From: Roseateles_B sp041905785
Lineage (GTDB): Bacteria > Pseudomonadota > Gammaproteobacteria > Burkholderiales > Burkholderiaceae_C
Length of the DNA stretch: 64,000 bases
Reading direction: 5' to 3'
Assembly (NCBI GenBank): GCA_041905785.1
Contig: JAYRKJ010000007.1
Span: forward strand, 127,221-191,220
The notes under the pieces are model-generated. The model searched no databases. It saw only the letters and a list, made by a program, of their open reading frames with translations, and was not told where the DNA came from. Below are positions 36,073-45,097 of the stretch, piece after piece. How positions within the stretch are numbered: the first letter of the stretch is position 1; each line of letters opens with the position of its first letter. A program made the translations under genes and the position numbers.

Positions 36073-36819
36073 GCGCGCTCCTTCAAAAGACTTCGAAACA
36101 CTCAGCAATACGCGCCGCAATGCGGCGCCACACAGGGAAGCCCAGGAGGACGACCCATCTCCACTTCAGCAAATGCCCAGTCTCCAAAGCACCTGCCAGC
36201 AATCGACGCAGGACCGGCAATGTATCAGCAAGCAGCCTGAAGCCAGCTTCAAGCGGGTTACCGCAACTCCCGGCACACGCGCGCGAAGTGCGCCGCGGAC
36301 ATGCGAAAGAGGCGAAATGATACGCGAGAGCCCTCTCTAGACTGGCTCGGGCTTACCCGGAGCTTGCAAAGCAGCCGCCAGACACCCGCGCGGCGCCTCA
36401 CCCAGACGCGAGGCGGTATTTTACTGGTCACATCACACCTCCGCCGCGCACCCCTCGCCGCTCGCGCCCGGAAGTCACAAACAACGGGCATGCATGCCTG
36501 TTTGTTGCAGGGCAAACACAAGGGTATACGCGCACACCTCGCCGCGCATTGGCAGCGACTCGCAGCGCGCCCAGCCGCGCCGCAACCAGCGATTCTCCTG
36601 GGCTGACACATGTTTGGCTTGATCCAAGGAAGGCGGCGACTACCGCGCACCCTGCGCGGCCGTGCCTGCCGTCATGGGCTAACCCCTAACGGTCGGCCTG
36701 GACAAAGTTCTGACAATCAAACGCGCAGTTTTGGCTGACCGCGCTTGCTTCACGACCCACAAGGTCGCAAGGGTGGGCAAAGACTGAATGCAGTCGTCCT
36801 AACAAACGAGGGTTTTCCT
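36073..36819. promoter_or_regulatory. 747-bp divergent regulatory region between tonB and the receptor
   Basis: No credible gene: the open frames here are Arg-rich and lack ribosome-binding sites. A 28-bp imperfect palindrome is centred on GCATGCATGC (36479-36506, 11 of 14 pairs). An RNA leader or operator for the receptor is plausible given the length, but no known riboswitch motif was recognised. A CGAGGG ribosome-binding site lies about seven bases before the receptor's ATG. Confidence 0.5.
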
Positions 36820-39800
36820 ATGGCAAATCGAATGAATGAAAGCTCCCTGACCTTTGCGCGCCGCACCGCGGTCGCAATGGCCGTGGGTCTGATGGTGGCA
36901 TCTGGCGCGGTCTATGCGCAGTCGACCACCAACAGCACGGTCTATGGCGCTGTCGCGGCAAAGCCTGGCACGACCATTCAGTTGGAGAACGTTGCCACCG
37001 GCGCCAAGCGCAGCGTCACACCCGACGCCAAGGGCCAGTTCCAGGCTGCGGCACTGCCTCCCGGCACCTACCGTGCTCAACTGGTCGTCGACGGCAAGGT
37101 GACCGCAACTGACACCATCGAACTGGTGGCAGGCCAGGGCTTCGAACTGAAGTTCGCCGCTTCGGCCGCCAATGCCCTGCAAACCGTCGAAGTCACCGGC
37201 CGTCGCCAGATCATTGACGTGTCGCGCTCCAACAGCGGCGCCACCTTCACCTCCAAGGACATTGCCCGCCTGCCGGTGCAGGAAAACGTGGCTGCCGTGG
37301 TGCAACTCGCCCCCGCCACGACCCGCGCCGACTTCCGCTACGGCAACAACGCCGCCAGCTTCGGCGGTTCTGGTTCGTCTGAAAACGCGATCTACATCAA
37401 CGGTTTCACTGCCACCAACGGCATGTTCCAGGTCGGCTATTCCTCGCTGCCCTTCGGCGCGATTGCCTCGACCAACGTGATCACCGGCGGTTACGGTGCT
37501 GAATTCGGCCGTTCCACGGGCGGCGTGATCAACATCACCACCAAGTCCGGCTCCAATGACTGGGAACTCAGCGTTGGTGGCTCCTGGTCGCCCAAGTCGC
37601 TGCGCGGCAAGCAGCGCGACATCAGGTATGGCAACACCGGCGCCTTCCCCGCCACTGACGGCAAGCTGTTCTTCTACAACGGCGACGACACCGTTGATGA
37701 GAAGCGCGTGACGGCCGCCATCAGCGGCCCCATCCTCAAGGACAAGCTGTTCTTCTATTTCGCCGCCGAGCGGACGGAAACCAACCACGAAGGCACCCGC
37801 CTGGCATCCAACAGCGTGGATGCCGGCAAGACTGGCTGGCTGGAGCAGACCCGCACGGTCCCGCGCTCCTTCCTGAAGCTGGACTGGAACATCTCGGACA
37901 ACCACCACCTGGAGTACACGGCGATCCGCGACACCGTCAAGGCCAAGGACCGCTACTACGGCTTTGACTACACGACGCTCAAGCACAACAACGTCCTGGG
38001 CGGCGGTGCCGACTTCGAGAACTACGCTGCCGGCGTGCCCTTCCTCAGTGCCACGGGCGCTGCCATGTCGGCCCCGCAAGGCGCCAATTTGGACATCCTG
38101 AAGTACACGGGCTACCTGACCGATGATCTGACGGTGCAGGCCCTGGTCGGCAAGAGCAAGACCGTTCGCGTGCAAAGCCCGCTGAACTACGTTCCAGGGC
38201 TGTACCCGATCGCGGCCGCCGTGGATTCGCGCGCGCCTGGCATCAACTACACGCCCAGCCAAATCCAAGGCTTCACGTCCAACCTGCTGCGTGACGACGC
38301 CCATGACGAGAACCTGGGTTATCGCTTCGACATCGAGTACCGTGTCAACGACCGCCACACGGTTCGTGCCGGCGTGGACTCCAATCACATCAAGGCAGCC
38401 AACGGCAACTCGGCGGCGGGTGGCGGCAGCTACACCTACCTGCGTTCGGATACGCCCAACGTGCCGCTGGCAGGCATGACGGCGGCTCCGTCGTCGACGG
38501 GCAGCCCGCTGGGTGCGCTGGGCTACTACGTCAGCGAAAACCACCTGCTGCAAGGTGCAACGCCCGAAGTCAAGCAGGCCGCCCAGTACATCGAAGATCG
38601 TTACCAAGCCACCAAGAACCTGCAACTGGTGTTCGGTCTGCGTAACGAGCAGTTCACCAACCTGAACACGATCGGCGAAACCATCATCGAGAAGAAGCGT
38701 CAGCTGGCGCCCCGCTTCTCGGCATCGTGGGACGTCAACGGCGATGCCAGCATGAAGGTGTATGGCACGGCCGGCCGCTACCACCTGCAGATCCCCGCCA
38801 ACCTGGCCGTGCGATTTGCTGGCGGCTCGCTGAACACCCAGCACTTCTACACCTATACCGGTGTGGACCCCGTGACGGGCGCTCCGCTGGGCAAGGTGTC
38901 GATCGGCAACGTTTACTCGCCCAACAACGAGTACGGTGTGCCGCCTGACGCCCGCGTGATCGCTGCCAAGGACATCCGCTCCAACACCCAGGACGAGTTC
39001 GCCATCGGTATCGAGAAGGCGCTCTCGGCTGAGTACATCGGTGGCGTGCGCTTCAACTATCGCAAGCTGAAAAGCTCGATCGACGACGTCAGCGACACCC
39101 GTCCGTTCAAGAACCACATGACGGCTGCCGAGTACGCGTACTTTGCAGAAAACTGGGGTGGCAGCCTGTTCAACCCCGGCCAAGACAACACCTTCATCGT
39201 TCCTGTCGGCGAGACCACCGTCAATGGCAAGACCGTCCAGACCATGAAGGAAGTCGGCATCAAGTGGAGCGAGTGGGGCTTCCCGGAGGGTCTGAAGCGC
39301 AATTACATGGCGCTGGACTTCTCGCTGGAGCACCCGATGCGCAACGGCTGGTACGGCAAGGTGACCTACACCCTGGCCAAGAGCACCGGCAACACCGAAG
39401 GCCAGCAGAAGTCTGACAACGGCCAGGCTGACGTGGGCTTCACCTCGGTGTGGGACTTCCCCGAGATCATGATCAACGGTAACGGCCCGCTGCCCAATAT
39501 GCGTCGCCACCAGATCAAGGCCATGGGCGTCTACGAGTTCAACAGCCAGTTCTCGATCAGCGGCAACGCGCTGATCGCTTCTGGTCGTCCCCGTTCCTGC
39601 TCGGCCATTCTGCCGGTGGAGCAGGACACGGCTCACCTGAACTCGGGCTATGGCTCCATCTTCTATGTCTGCAAGGACGCTCCTGGCCGCGGCGGCCTGG
39701 GCTTCCTGCCCTGGGAGACCCGTCTGGACCTGGCGCTGATGTACAAGCCCAGCTGGATGAAGGGCCTGACCCTGAAGGCTGAAATGTTCAACGTCTTCGA

Positions 39801-39936
39801 CAAGCAGACGGTCACGGCCGTCAACGAAGCCTACAACACGGCCGGCGGTGCACGCAGCGCCCTGTATCAGATGGAGCAGAACTACTCTGCACCTCGTGCC
39901 ATGACCTTCTCGGCACAGTACAACCACAAGTTCTGA
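36820..39936 (+). CDS. TonB-dependent outer-membrane receptor with carboxypeptidase-like N-domain
   Basis: A 1038-residue receptor. A signal peptide (~residues 1-36, ending VASGAVYAQ) is followed by a carboxypeptidase regulatory-like domain (~40-125, KPGTTIQLENVATGAKRS and LPPGTYRAQLVVDGK), a plug domain with a TonB-box-like start (QTVEVTGRRQ) and GGYGAEFGRSTGGVINITTK, and a long beta-barrel to the C-terminal Phe (YNHKF). This architecture is the Oar-like/large-substrate class, often used for oligosaccharides or peptides rather than ferric siderophores. The ATG at 36820 follows a CGAGGG site. It faces the tonB operon across a 747-bp divergent region, so both may share control. Substrate not determinable from sequence. 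Confidence 0.92.
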   Translation: MANRMNESSLTFARRTAVAMAVGLMVASGAVYAQSTTNSTVYGAVAAKPGTTIQLENVATGAKRSVTPDAKGQFQAAALPPGTYRAQLVVDGKVTATDTIELVAGQGFELKFAASAANALQTVEVTGRRQIIDVSRSNSGATFTSKDIARLPVQENVAAVVQLAPATTRADFRYGNNAASFGGSGSSENAIYINGFTATNGMFQVGYSSLPFGAIASTNVITGGYGAEFGRSTGGVINITTKSGSNDWELSVGGSWSPKSLRGKQRDIRYGNTGAFPATDGKLFFYNGDDTVDEKRVTAAISGPILKDKLFFYFAAERTETNHEGTRLASNSVDAGKTGWLEQTRTVPRSFLKLDWNISDNHHLEYTAIRDTVKAKDRYYGFDYTTLKHNNVLGGGADFENYAAGVPFLSATGAAMSAPQGANLDILKYTGYLTDDLTVQALVGKSKTVRVQSPLNYVPGLYPIAAAVDSRAPGINYTPSQIQGFTSNLLRDDAHDENLGYRFDIEYRVNDRHTVRAGVDSNHIKAANGNSAAGGGSYTYLRSDTPNVPLAGMTAAPSSTGSPLGALGYYVSENHLLQGATPEVKQAAQYIEDRYQATKNLQLVFGLRNEQFTNLNTIGETIIEKKRQLAPRFSASWDVNGDASMKVYGTAGRYHLQIPANLAVRFAGGSLNTQHFYTYTGVDPVTGAPLGKVSIGNVYSPNNEYGVPPDARVIAAKDIRSNTQDEFAIGIEKALSAEYIGGVRFNYRKLKSSIDDVSDTRPFKNHMTAAEYAYFAENWGGSLFNPGQDNTFIVPVGETTVNGKTVQTMKEVGIKWSEWGFPEGLKRNYMALDFSLEHPMRNGWYGKVTYTLAKSTGNTEGQQKSDNGQADVGFTSVWDFPEIMINGNGPLPNMRRHQIKAMGVYEFNSQFSISGNALIASGRPRSCSAILPVEQDTAHLNSGYGSIFYVCKDAPGRGGLGFLPWETRLDLALMYKPSWMKGLTLKAEMFNVFDKQTVTAVNEAYNTAGGARSALYQMEQNYSAPRAMTFSAQYNHKF

Positions 39937-39984
39937 TCCTGGCGATACGCCCTTCCCTCTTCTGCCGCGGCGGAAGAGGGGCAT

Positions 39985-40020
39985 GAAAAAAGGCCCTGAT
40001 GGCGACATCAGGGCCTTTGT
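39985..40020. terminator. Bidirectional terminator after the receptor
   Basis: Perfect 13-bp stem AAAGGCCCTGATG (39989-40001) and CATCAGGGCCTTT (40006-40018) with a GCGA loop, flanked by an A-run on the left and T-rich sequence on the right. It ends the receptor transcript and, from the other side, the ldcA-tadA unit. Confidence 0.92.
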
Positions 40021-40067
40021 TCATTGGCGGCCCGCAATCCGCAGGCGCAGGCGATACGCCCTCGAGT

Positions 40068-40976
40068 TCAGTGCCCCCAGGCCGCGATCACATCCCGCCC
40101 CTGCACGAGCAGGTCCACGCGGTGCCCCACCGGCAGGCAAACCTTGGTCCGCACGTGACCGAAGGGCAGGCCGGTCAGGATGGGTGTCTTGGTGCGGGCG
40201 CGAAGGGCCTCCAATACCGCCTTCAGCGTGTAGCCGCGGTCCAGCGGGGACTTCTTCCAGCCGCCGAAATCACCCAGGATGATGGCCTTCTGATCGTCAA
40301 GAACGCCCGCCTGCAGCAGCTGCAACAGGTTGCGCTCGACACGGTACGGGTGCTCGTTGATGTCTTCCAGGAACAGGATGCCGCCCTTGACCTTGGGGAA
40401 ATGCGGCGTGCCCAGCAGGGAGTTGACGATGCTCAGATTGCCACCCCACAAGGTACCGCGGGCTTCCAGGCCGTCAAAGCCGGGCTCCGTGCGAAAGCCG
40501 ATGGCCTCGAGCTCGCCATGCATGGCCTCCAGGAAACAGTCCTGGGTGACGTCGTCCACCCCGCCCTCCTCCTCGGTACGGCCAAAGTCCTCACAGGCCA
40601 TAGGCCCGGCCCAGCTGACGGCCTTGGCATGCTTGAGCAGGCCCAGTTGCAGACTGGTGAGATCGCTCAGACCCACCCAGCGCGTGCCCTGCTCCACGCT
40701 GCGGCCCAGCAGTTTCCAATCGATCTGGTCCAGCAGGCGCGTCATGCCATAGCCGCCGCGCGTGGCCATGGCCACCGATGGCGCTGCCTGCGCAACCCGG
40801 TGCAAGGCTGCCAGCCGCGTGGCGTCATCGCCGGCAAAGCGCTGGTGCTTGGCCAGCGCCGCCTCGTCGATGCCCACGTCGAAGCCCAGTGCACTCAGGC
40901 GCTTGGCAGCGCGGCGCAGGGGCTGGGCCTGGGGCAGAACGCCGGCAGGGGTATAGAGGGTCAGGCTGCTGCTCAT
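40068..40976 (-). CDS. ldcA: LD-carboxypeptidase (murein tetrapeptide carboxypeptidase)
   Basis: Removes the terminal D-Ala from murein tetrapeptides during cytoplasmic cell-wall recycling (peptidase S66). The 302-residue product shows the substrate-binding ATRGGYGMTRLL, the nucleophile Ser in WVGLSDLTSLQLG, the Glu in LFLEDINEHPYRVER and the His in LPFGHVRTKVCLPVG: a Ser-Glu-His triad in the expected order. No signal peptide. It overlaps the tadA stop by four bases. Confidence 0.94.
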   Translation of the reverse strand: MSSSLTLYTPAGVLPQAQPLRRAAKRLSALGFDVGIDEAALAKHQRFAGDDATRLAALHRVAQAAPSVAMATRGGYGMTRLLDQIDWKLLGRSVEQGTRWVGLSDLTSLQLGLLKHAKAVSWAGPMACEDFGRTEEEGGVDDVTQDCFLEAMHGELEAIGFRTEPGFDGLEARGTLWGGNLSIVNSLLGTPHFPKVKGGILFLEDINEHPYRVERNLLQLLQAGVLDDQKAIILGDFGGWKKSPLDRGYTLKAVLEALRARTKTPILTGLPFGHVRTKVCLPVGHRVDLLVQGRDVIAAWGH

Positions 40977-41587
40977 AGGCTGGGAAAGTCCTTGGGTGGA
41001 AAGTCCAGCGGGCTGACATCGCCCACCGGAATGCTCGATTCATCTTGTGTCGCACCGGCGGCCCGGCGCTGCTCGCGCCGTTGACGCGCCGCCTCGCGGC
41101 GTTCGGCAAAGAACTGCCGGAGCAAGGCGGCGGCCGGCTCCGCGAGGACGCCGCCCTGAATGCAGGTATGGTGGTTCAACCGGCGCTCGTCGAACAGGTT
41201 CAGCACCGATCCAGCAACGCCCGTCTTCGGGTCGGTGGCGGCATACACCACGCGCTTGAGCCGGGCGTGCATCATCGCCATCGCGCACATGGCGCAGGGT
41301 TCCAGGGTCACGAAGAGCTCGCACTCCGGCAGGCGGTAATTGCCCAGCAGCTGCGCTGCATGGCGCAGCGCCACGATCTCGGCATGCGCGGTGGGATCGT
41401 GGGTGGTGATGGGCCGGTTGTAGCCCGTGGCGATCAGCTGCCCCTGCCGCATGAGCACCGCCCCGACGGGCACCTCGCCGACCAGCCAGGCGTTGTGGGC
41501 CTGATCCAGCGCCAGGCGCATGGCGTATTCGTCGGCAGGAGAGGCAGGCGCGGCGTGCGGCGCGAGAGGGGACACGTTGTCGCTCAT
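40973..41587 (-). CDS. tadA: tRNA-specific adenosine deaminase
   Basis: Converts A34 to inosine in tRNA-Arg(ACG). The 204-residue product has the zinc-site motifs HAEIVAL and PCAMCAMAMMHAR of the cytidine/deoxycytidylate deaminase fold and the KTGVAGSV and NHHTCIQGG segments of TadA. N-terminal ~17 residues and the C-terminal ~40 residues (Arg/Glu-rich, then Pro-rich) extend beyond E. coli TadA (167). The ATG at 41587 gives MSDNVS. Coupled with ldcA. Confidence 0.95.
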   Translation of the reverse strand: MSDNVSPLAPHAAPASPADEYAMRLALDQAHNAWLVGEVPVGAVLMRQGQLIATGYNRPITTHDPTAHAEIVALRHAAQLLGNYRLPECELFVTLEPCAMCAMAMMHARLKRVVYAATDPKTGVAGSVLNLFDERRLNHHTCIQGGVLAEPAAALLRQFFAERREAARQRREQRRAAGATQDESSIPVGDVSPLDFPPKDFPSL

Positions 41588-41695
41588 GGAGCTTTCCAGT
41601 GTAGCAAGCCCACCTCCGGTCCACTCCACAGGCGCCACACAGGGGCCGGACTTCGCCCACTTTGCCCAGCGTCGGTCAGACTTATGCTGTGCGCC

Positions 41696-42775
41696 ATGCA
41701 AGAGAGTCTCTTCCCGGAGCAATGCGCCCTTGCTCCCGCAACAGCACCGGCACCCGCCGCCCCCGCGCAGCCGCTCGCGACCTCCGCCGCCGGTGACGAC
41801 ACCGCACCCTCGCGACGCCGCAGCATCCAGCCCGCGGCGCCGACAGCCGACCTGCTGGCTTTGGCCGGGGCGCTTTCGCCGCGGATCCGCCTGGGCGGCT
41901 CGACTTGGAGCTATCCGGGCTGGGCCGGGCTGGTGTGGGACAAGCCCTATTCAGAATCCCTGCTGGCACGCCGTGGGTTGCAGGCCTACAGCCGGCATCC
42001 GCTGCTGCGCTGCGTCTGCGTCGACCGCAGCTTCTATCGGCCACTGAGCGCCGGCCAGTACGAGCAAATGGCCCTGCAGGTCGGCGACGACTTCCGTTTC
42101 ATGGTGAAGGCCCCTGCCCTGGTCTGCGACGCGCAAGTGCGGGACGAACAGGGCCGGGGGCGGCAGCCCAATCCCGCCTTTCTGGATCCACGGCTGGCCG
42201 TGCAGGAATTCGTCCAGCCTGCCATGGAGGGTCTGGGCGCGAAGCTGGGCGTGCTGGTCTTCCAGCTGAGTCCTTTGCCGCTGCCCTGGCTGGACCGTAT
42301 GGACAACTGCCTGGCGAGGCTGGATGCCCTGCTCGCCGCCCTGCCCGCATTGAGGGAGCGCTGCCCGGACGGACTGGTCGCCATCGAGGTGCGCGATGCG
42401 CAATGGCTGAGCGAGGACTTTGCCGCTGTACTCAAGCGCCATGGCGCCTGCTACTGCCTGGGCCTTCACCCCAAGCTGCCCCCCATCACCGAGCAACTGT
42501 GGCTGCTGCGCAAGCTCTGGCCCTCGCCCCTGGTCTGCCGCTGGAACCTGCACCGCAGCCATGGACCCTTTGGCTACGACGAGGCAGAAAAGCGCTACGG
42601 CGACTATGCCCAGCTGGTGGACCCCGATCCCGACACCCGCGCCGTGCTGGCCAAGGTGGCACGTGGCACCGCTGCAGCCGGGTTGCCGGTCTACATCGGC
42701 ATCAGCAACCATGCCGAAGGGTGTGCGCCGCGCTCGGCCAGGGCGCTGGCCGAGGCCATCGTCGCTGCCGCCTGA
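41696..42775 (+). CDS. DUF72-domain protein
   Basis: A 359-residue protein with an Ala/Pro-rich ~65-residue N-terminus and a DUF72 TIM-barrel domain. Family hallmarks are RIRLGGSTWSYPGWAGLVW near the domain start, the DRSFYRPL motif, FMVKAPAL, VAIEVRDAQWL, and the C-terminal YIGISNHAEGCAP. DUF72 proteins have no firmly established activity. The ATG at 41696 is preferred over a Met four codons upstream. It is divergent from tadA (108 bp between the start codons). Confidence 0.88.
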   Translation: MQESLFPEQCALAPATAPAPAAPAQPLATSAAGDDTAPSRRRSIQPAAPTADLLALAGALSPRIRLGGSTWSYPGWAGLVWDKPYSESLLARRGLQAYSRHPLLRCVCVDRSFYRPLSAGQYEQMALQVGDDFRFMVKAPALVCDAQVRDEQGRGRQPNPAFLDPRLAVQEFVQPAMEGLGAKLGVLVFQLSPLPLPWLDRMDNCLARLDALLAALPALRERCPDGLVAIEVRDAQWLSEDFAAVLKRHGACYCLGLHPKLPPITEQLWLLRKLWPSPLVCRWNLHRSHGPFGYDEAEKRYGDYAQLVDPDPDTRAVLAKVARGTAAAGLPVYIGISNHAEGCAPRSARALAEAIVAAA

Positions 42776-42780
42776 GGTGT

Positions 42781-43005
42781 TCAGGGAGCGGCCAGTTCCG
42801 AGGCGCGCTGCGCGGCGGCCTGGTCCATCTGGCTTTGCAGCTGCATGCGTACCGCCTCCGTCTGGTTCCTGGGGCTGGAGGCCGCCACGCCCGAACCTGC
42901 GTTGGCCGGCACCGAAGCGGACAAGTGACGGGCCGAGTTCCGCAGGTTGACCATCACGATGGCCAGCACGATGACCAGGCCGAGGATGCTGAAAGCTGCG
43001 CGCAT
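42781..43005 (-). CDS. Small single-pass membrane protein
   Basis: A 74-residue protein: N-terminal helix MRAAFSILGLVIVLAIVMVN followed by a hydrophilic tail with several Gln/Ala-rich stretches (MQLQSQMDQAAAQRASEL) that could form a short amphipathic helix. I do not recognise a family. It is five bases beyond the DUF72 stop, convergent with it. The ATG at 43005 places the helix at the very N-terminus. Confidence 0.6.
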   Translation of the reverse strand: MRAAFSILGLVIVLAIVMVNLRNSARHLSASVPANAGSGVAASSPRNQTEAVRMQLQSQMDQAAAQRASELAAP

Positions 43006-43103
43006 GATGGACCCCCAATCTCGATGGCGTGCCGAAGCTGCCGGCAATCTTCGCATGCTGGGCCTTTGCCTCGCGCGCCAGGGCTCAGCGCTTGCGCACC
43101 CGC

Positions 43104-43913
43104 TCAACGGCTGCCTGGCACGAACAGTGACGGGCCCAGCTTCATCTCCGAGTCCAGCAACAGCTTGCTGCGCAGGGCCGCCTGCACGCGTTCGAGATGC
43201 CGCTCGGTGTCCACGATATGGGCCAGCATCAGCGTGGCGACCCGTGCCGCATCACGCTCACGGGCCGCGGCAAGAATCTTCTTGTGATGACGAACGGCGG
43301 CGCGGCCGAGCTGCTGGTAGGCCTCGGCGGATGCATGGACCGAGCCGATGACCAGCGTCTGCAACAGCGCGTTGATCAGCTTGCATTGGAAGCGGAGAAA
43401 GGCGTTGGGGCAGGCATCGGCGAAGATGTCATGGAAATGCAGATCCTCGGTGCGCTGCTGCATGGACTCCGAGACTCCGGCGATGGGCTCGCAGATCTGG
43501 ATGCTGCGCGCCATGTCCGCGTAATGCGCCGCCGTCAAATGCGGGACCGCCGCCGCGGCCAGGGCAGGCTCAAGAAGGCGCCGTACGGCGTAGATGTCGT
43601 GCACGCTGATGTCCTGAAAGAACAGGTAGTTCTGCAGAAACTGGAAGGTGCGGTCCAGTGACACGGACTCGATGGTGGCACCACCGCCAGGGCCGGTGGA
43701 CAGGCTGATCAGGCCCTGCACCTCGAGCGCCTTGAGCGCCTCGCGCATCGTGCCGCGGCTGACGCCGAAATGCTCCTGCAGCTCGGCCTCCTTGGGCAGC
43801 TTGGCGCCGGGGCGCAGGTTTCTCTCGGTGATCCAGCGCTTGATCTGCTCGACGACCAGATCGCCGCGTTTGAGCCCGCGCGGCACCAGCAGTCGCTGCT
43901 GAGGTTTCTCCAC
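43104..43913 (-). CDS. GntR/FadR-family transcriptional regulator
   Basis: A 269-residue regulator. The N-terminal winged helix includes LPKEAELQEHFGVSRGTMR and EALKALEVQGLI (residues ~40-70); the C-terminal ligand domain is the all-helical FCD type with likely metal/ligand residues in EDLHFHDIFADA and LMLAHIVDTERH. It is the last gene of the minus-strand liv-ridA-adh run and probably senses a substrate or intermediate of that pathway. Operator candidate: the AT-rich dyad before livH at 50221-50236. Ligand unknown. Confidence 0.9.
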   Translation of the reverse strand: MEKPQQRLLVPRGLKRGDLVVEQIKRWITERNLRPGAKLPKEAELQEHFGVSRGTMREALKALEVQGLISLSTGPGGGATIESVSLDRTFQFLQNYLFFQDISVHDIYAVRRLLEPALAAAAVPHLTAAHYADMARSIQICEPIAGVSESMQQRTEDLHFHDIFADACPNAFLRFQCKLINALLQTLVIGSVHASAEAYQQLGRAAVRHHKKILAAARERDAARVATLMLAHIVDTERHLERVQAALRSKLLLDSEMKLGPSLFVPGSR

Positions 43914-43956
43914 GGAACGCTCCCGGCCAGAAGTGGCGCCGGCATGACAGGCCCGC

Positions 43957-45006
43957 TCAAGCGCGCAGCGTGCTCATGTCGATCACGAAACGGTAGCGGA
44001 CATCGCCCCGCAACAGGCGCTCATAGGCTTGGTTGATGTCCTGCATGCCGATGCGCTCGATGTCGCAGGCGATGCCGTGCCGGGCGCAGAAGTCCAGCAT
44101 GTCCTGCGTTTCAGCGATGCTGCCCAGGGTCGATCCCGCCAGGCTGCGCCGCTGCCCGATCAGACTGAGGGCGCGGATCGAGTGTGGCTCCGGCGCGATG
44201 CCCAGCATGACCAGCACGCCATCGCGCCGCAGCAGAGCGCTCAGCGCATCCAGATCCACGCCGGTGGACACGGTGTTGAGGATGAGGTCGAAGGCCCCGC
44301 GCAGCCGGGGCTCGGCGGCAAGGTCTGCCAGGCCATGGAAGGCATGCGCGCCCATGCGCAGCGCATCCTCCCTCTTGCGCGCCGAGTGGCTCAGCACGGT
44401 GACCTCCACCCCCATGGCGCGAGCGACCTTGACGCCCACATGACCCAGCCCGCCCAGACCCAGCACGGCCACACGCGTGCCCGGGCCAGCAGCCCAGCGC
44501 CGCAGCGGCGAGTACATGGTGATGCCGGCACACAGCAGCGGCGCCGCGGCATCGGGAGGCAAACCCGCGGGCATGAGCAGCGTGTAGGCCTCGTCGACAA
44601 CGATGGCCGTGGCATAGCCGCCATAGGTCCGCGTGACGCCGTCGCGCTCCACGCCGTTGTAGGTCGCCGTCATGCCCTGGGCGCAGTACTGCTGCAGACC
44701 TCCCAGGCACGAGGGGCAGCAGCGGCAGGAATCCACGAAGCAGCCGACGCCCACGCGCTCGCCTACCCGGCGCAGCTGCACGGCCTCACCCAAGCGCACG
44801 ACTGTGCCGACGATCTCGTGCCCCGGCACCATGGGGAAGAGCTGCCGGCCCCACTCGCCGCGCACCTGGTGGACATCGGAATGGCAGACGCCGCAGTAGT
44901 CGATCTCGATCAAGACGTCACAGGGGCGCAGCGCGCGGCGCTCAAGCTGCCAGGGTCTCAGGGGTTCGCCGCGACGTTGCGCCGCGAGGGCTTTGGCCAG
45001 ATACAT
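43957..45006 (-). CDS. Zinc-dependent alcohol dehydrogenase (CAD family)
   Basis: A 349-residue MDR-type dehydrogenase. Catalytic zinc ligands are Cys38 (YCGVCHSD) and His63 with Glu64 (GHEIVG); structural zinc ligands are C94, C97, C100 and C108 in the CX2CX2CX7C spacing. The cofactor motif is GLGGLGHVGVKVARAM. The domain order and signature match the cinnamyl-alcohol-dehydrogenase family (NADP-type aldehyde/alcohol reductases). The ATG at 45006 follows from the family start; a longer frame is unsupported. It sits between a periplasmic binding protein and the GntR regulator. Confidence 0.92.
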   Translation of the reverse strand: MYLAKALAAQRRGEPLRPWQLERRALRPCDVLIEIDYCGVCHSDVHQVRGEWGRQLFPMVPGHEIVGTVVRLGEAVQLRRVGERVGVGCFVDSCRCCPSCLGGLQQYCAQGMTATYNGVERDGVTRTYGGYATAIVVDEAYTLLMPAGLPPDAAAPLLCAGITMYSPLRRWAAGPGTRVAVLGLGGLGHVGVKVARAMGVEVTVLSHSARKREDALRMGAHAFHGLADLAAEPRLRGAFDLILNTVSTGVDLDALSALLRRDGVLVMLGIAPEPHSIRALSLIGQRRSLAGSTLGSIAETQDMLDFCARHGIACDIERIGMQDINQAYERLLRGDVRYRFVIDMSTLRA

Positions 45007-45097
45007 GCTTGCTCCATCTTCGACTGTCAGTGCGCGGCGCGCGGGGGCGCCGCTGCGCGAGCACGGGACGATGCCGGGCTGCCCCCCGACGCGCGCC

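Noticed and set aside
36301..36606. Small ORF in the tonB/receptor gap
   Set aside because: Composition is Arg/Ala-rich random coding; no start context and no conserved feature.
36799..40008. 1069-codon minus-strand frame across the receptor
   Set aside because: Antisense shadow of the TonB receptor, whose plus-strand reading has a signal peptide, plug and barrel motifs.
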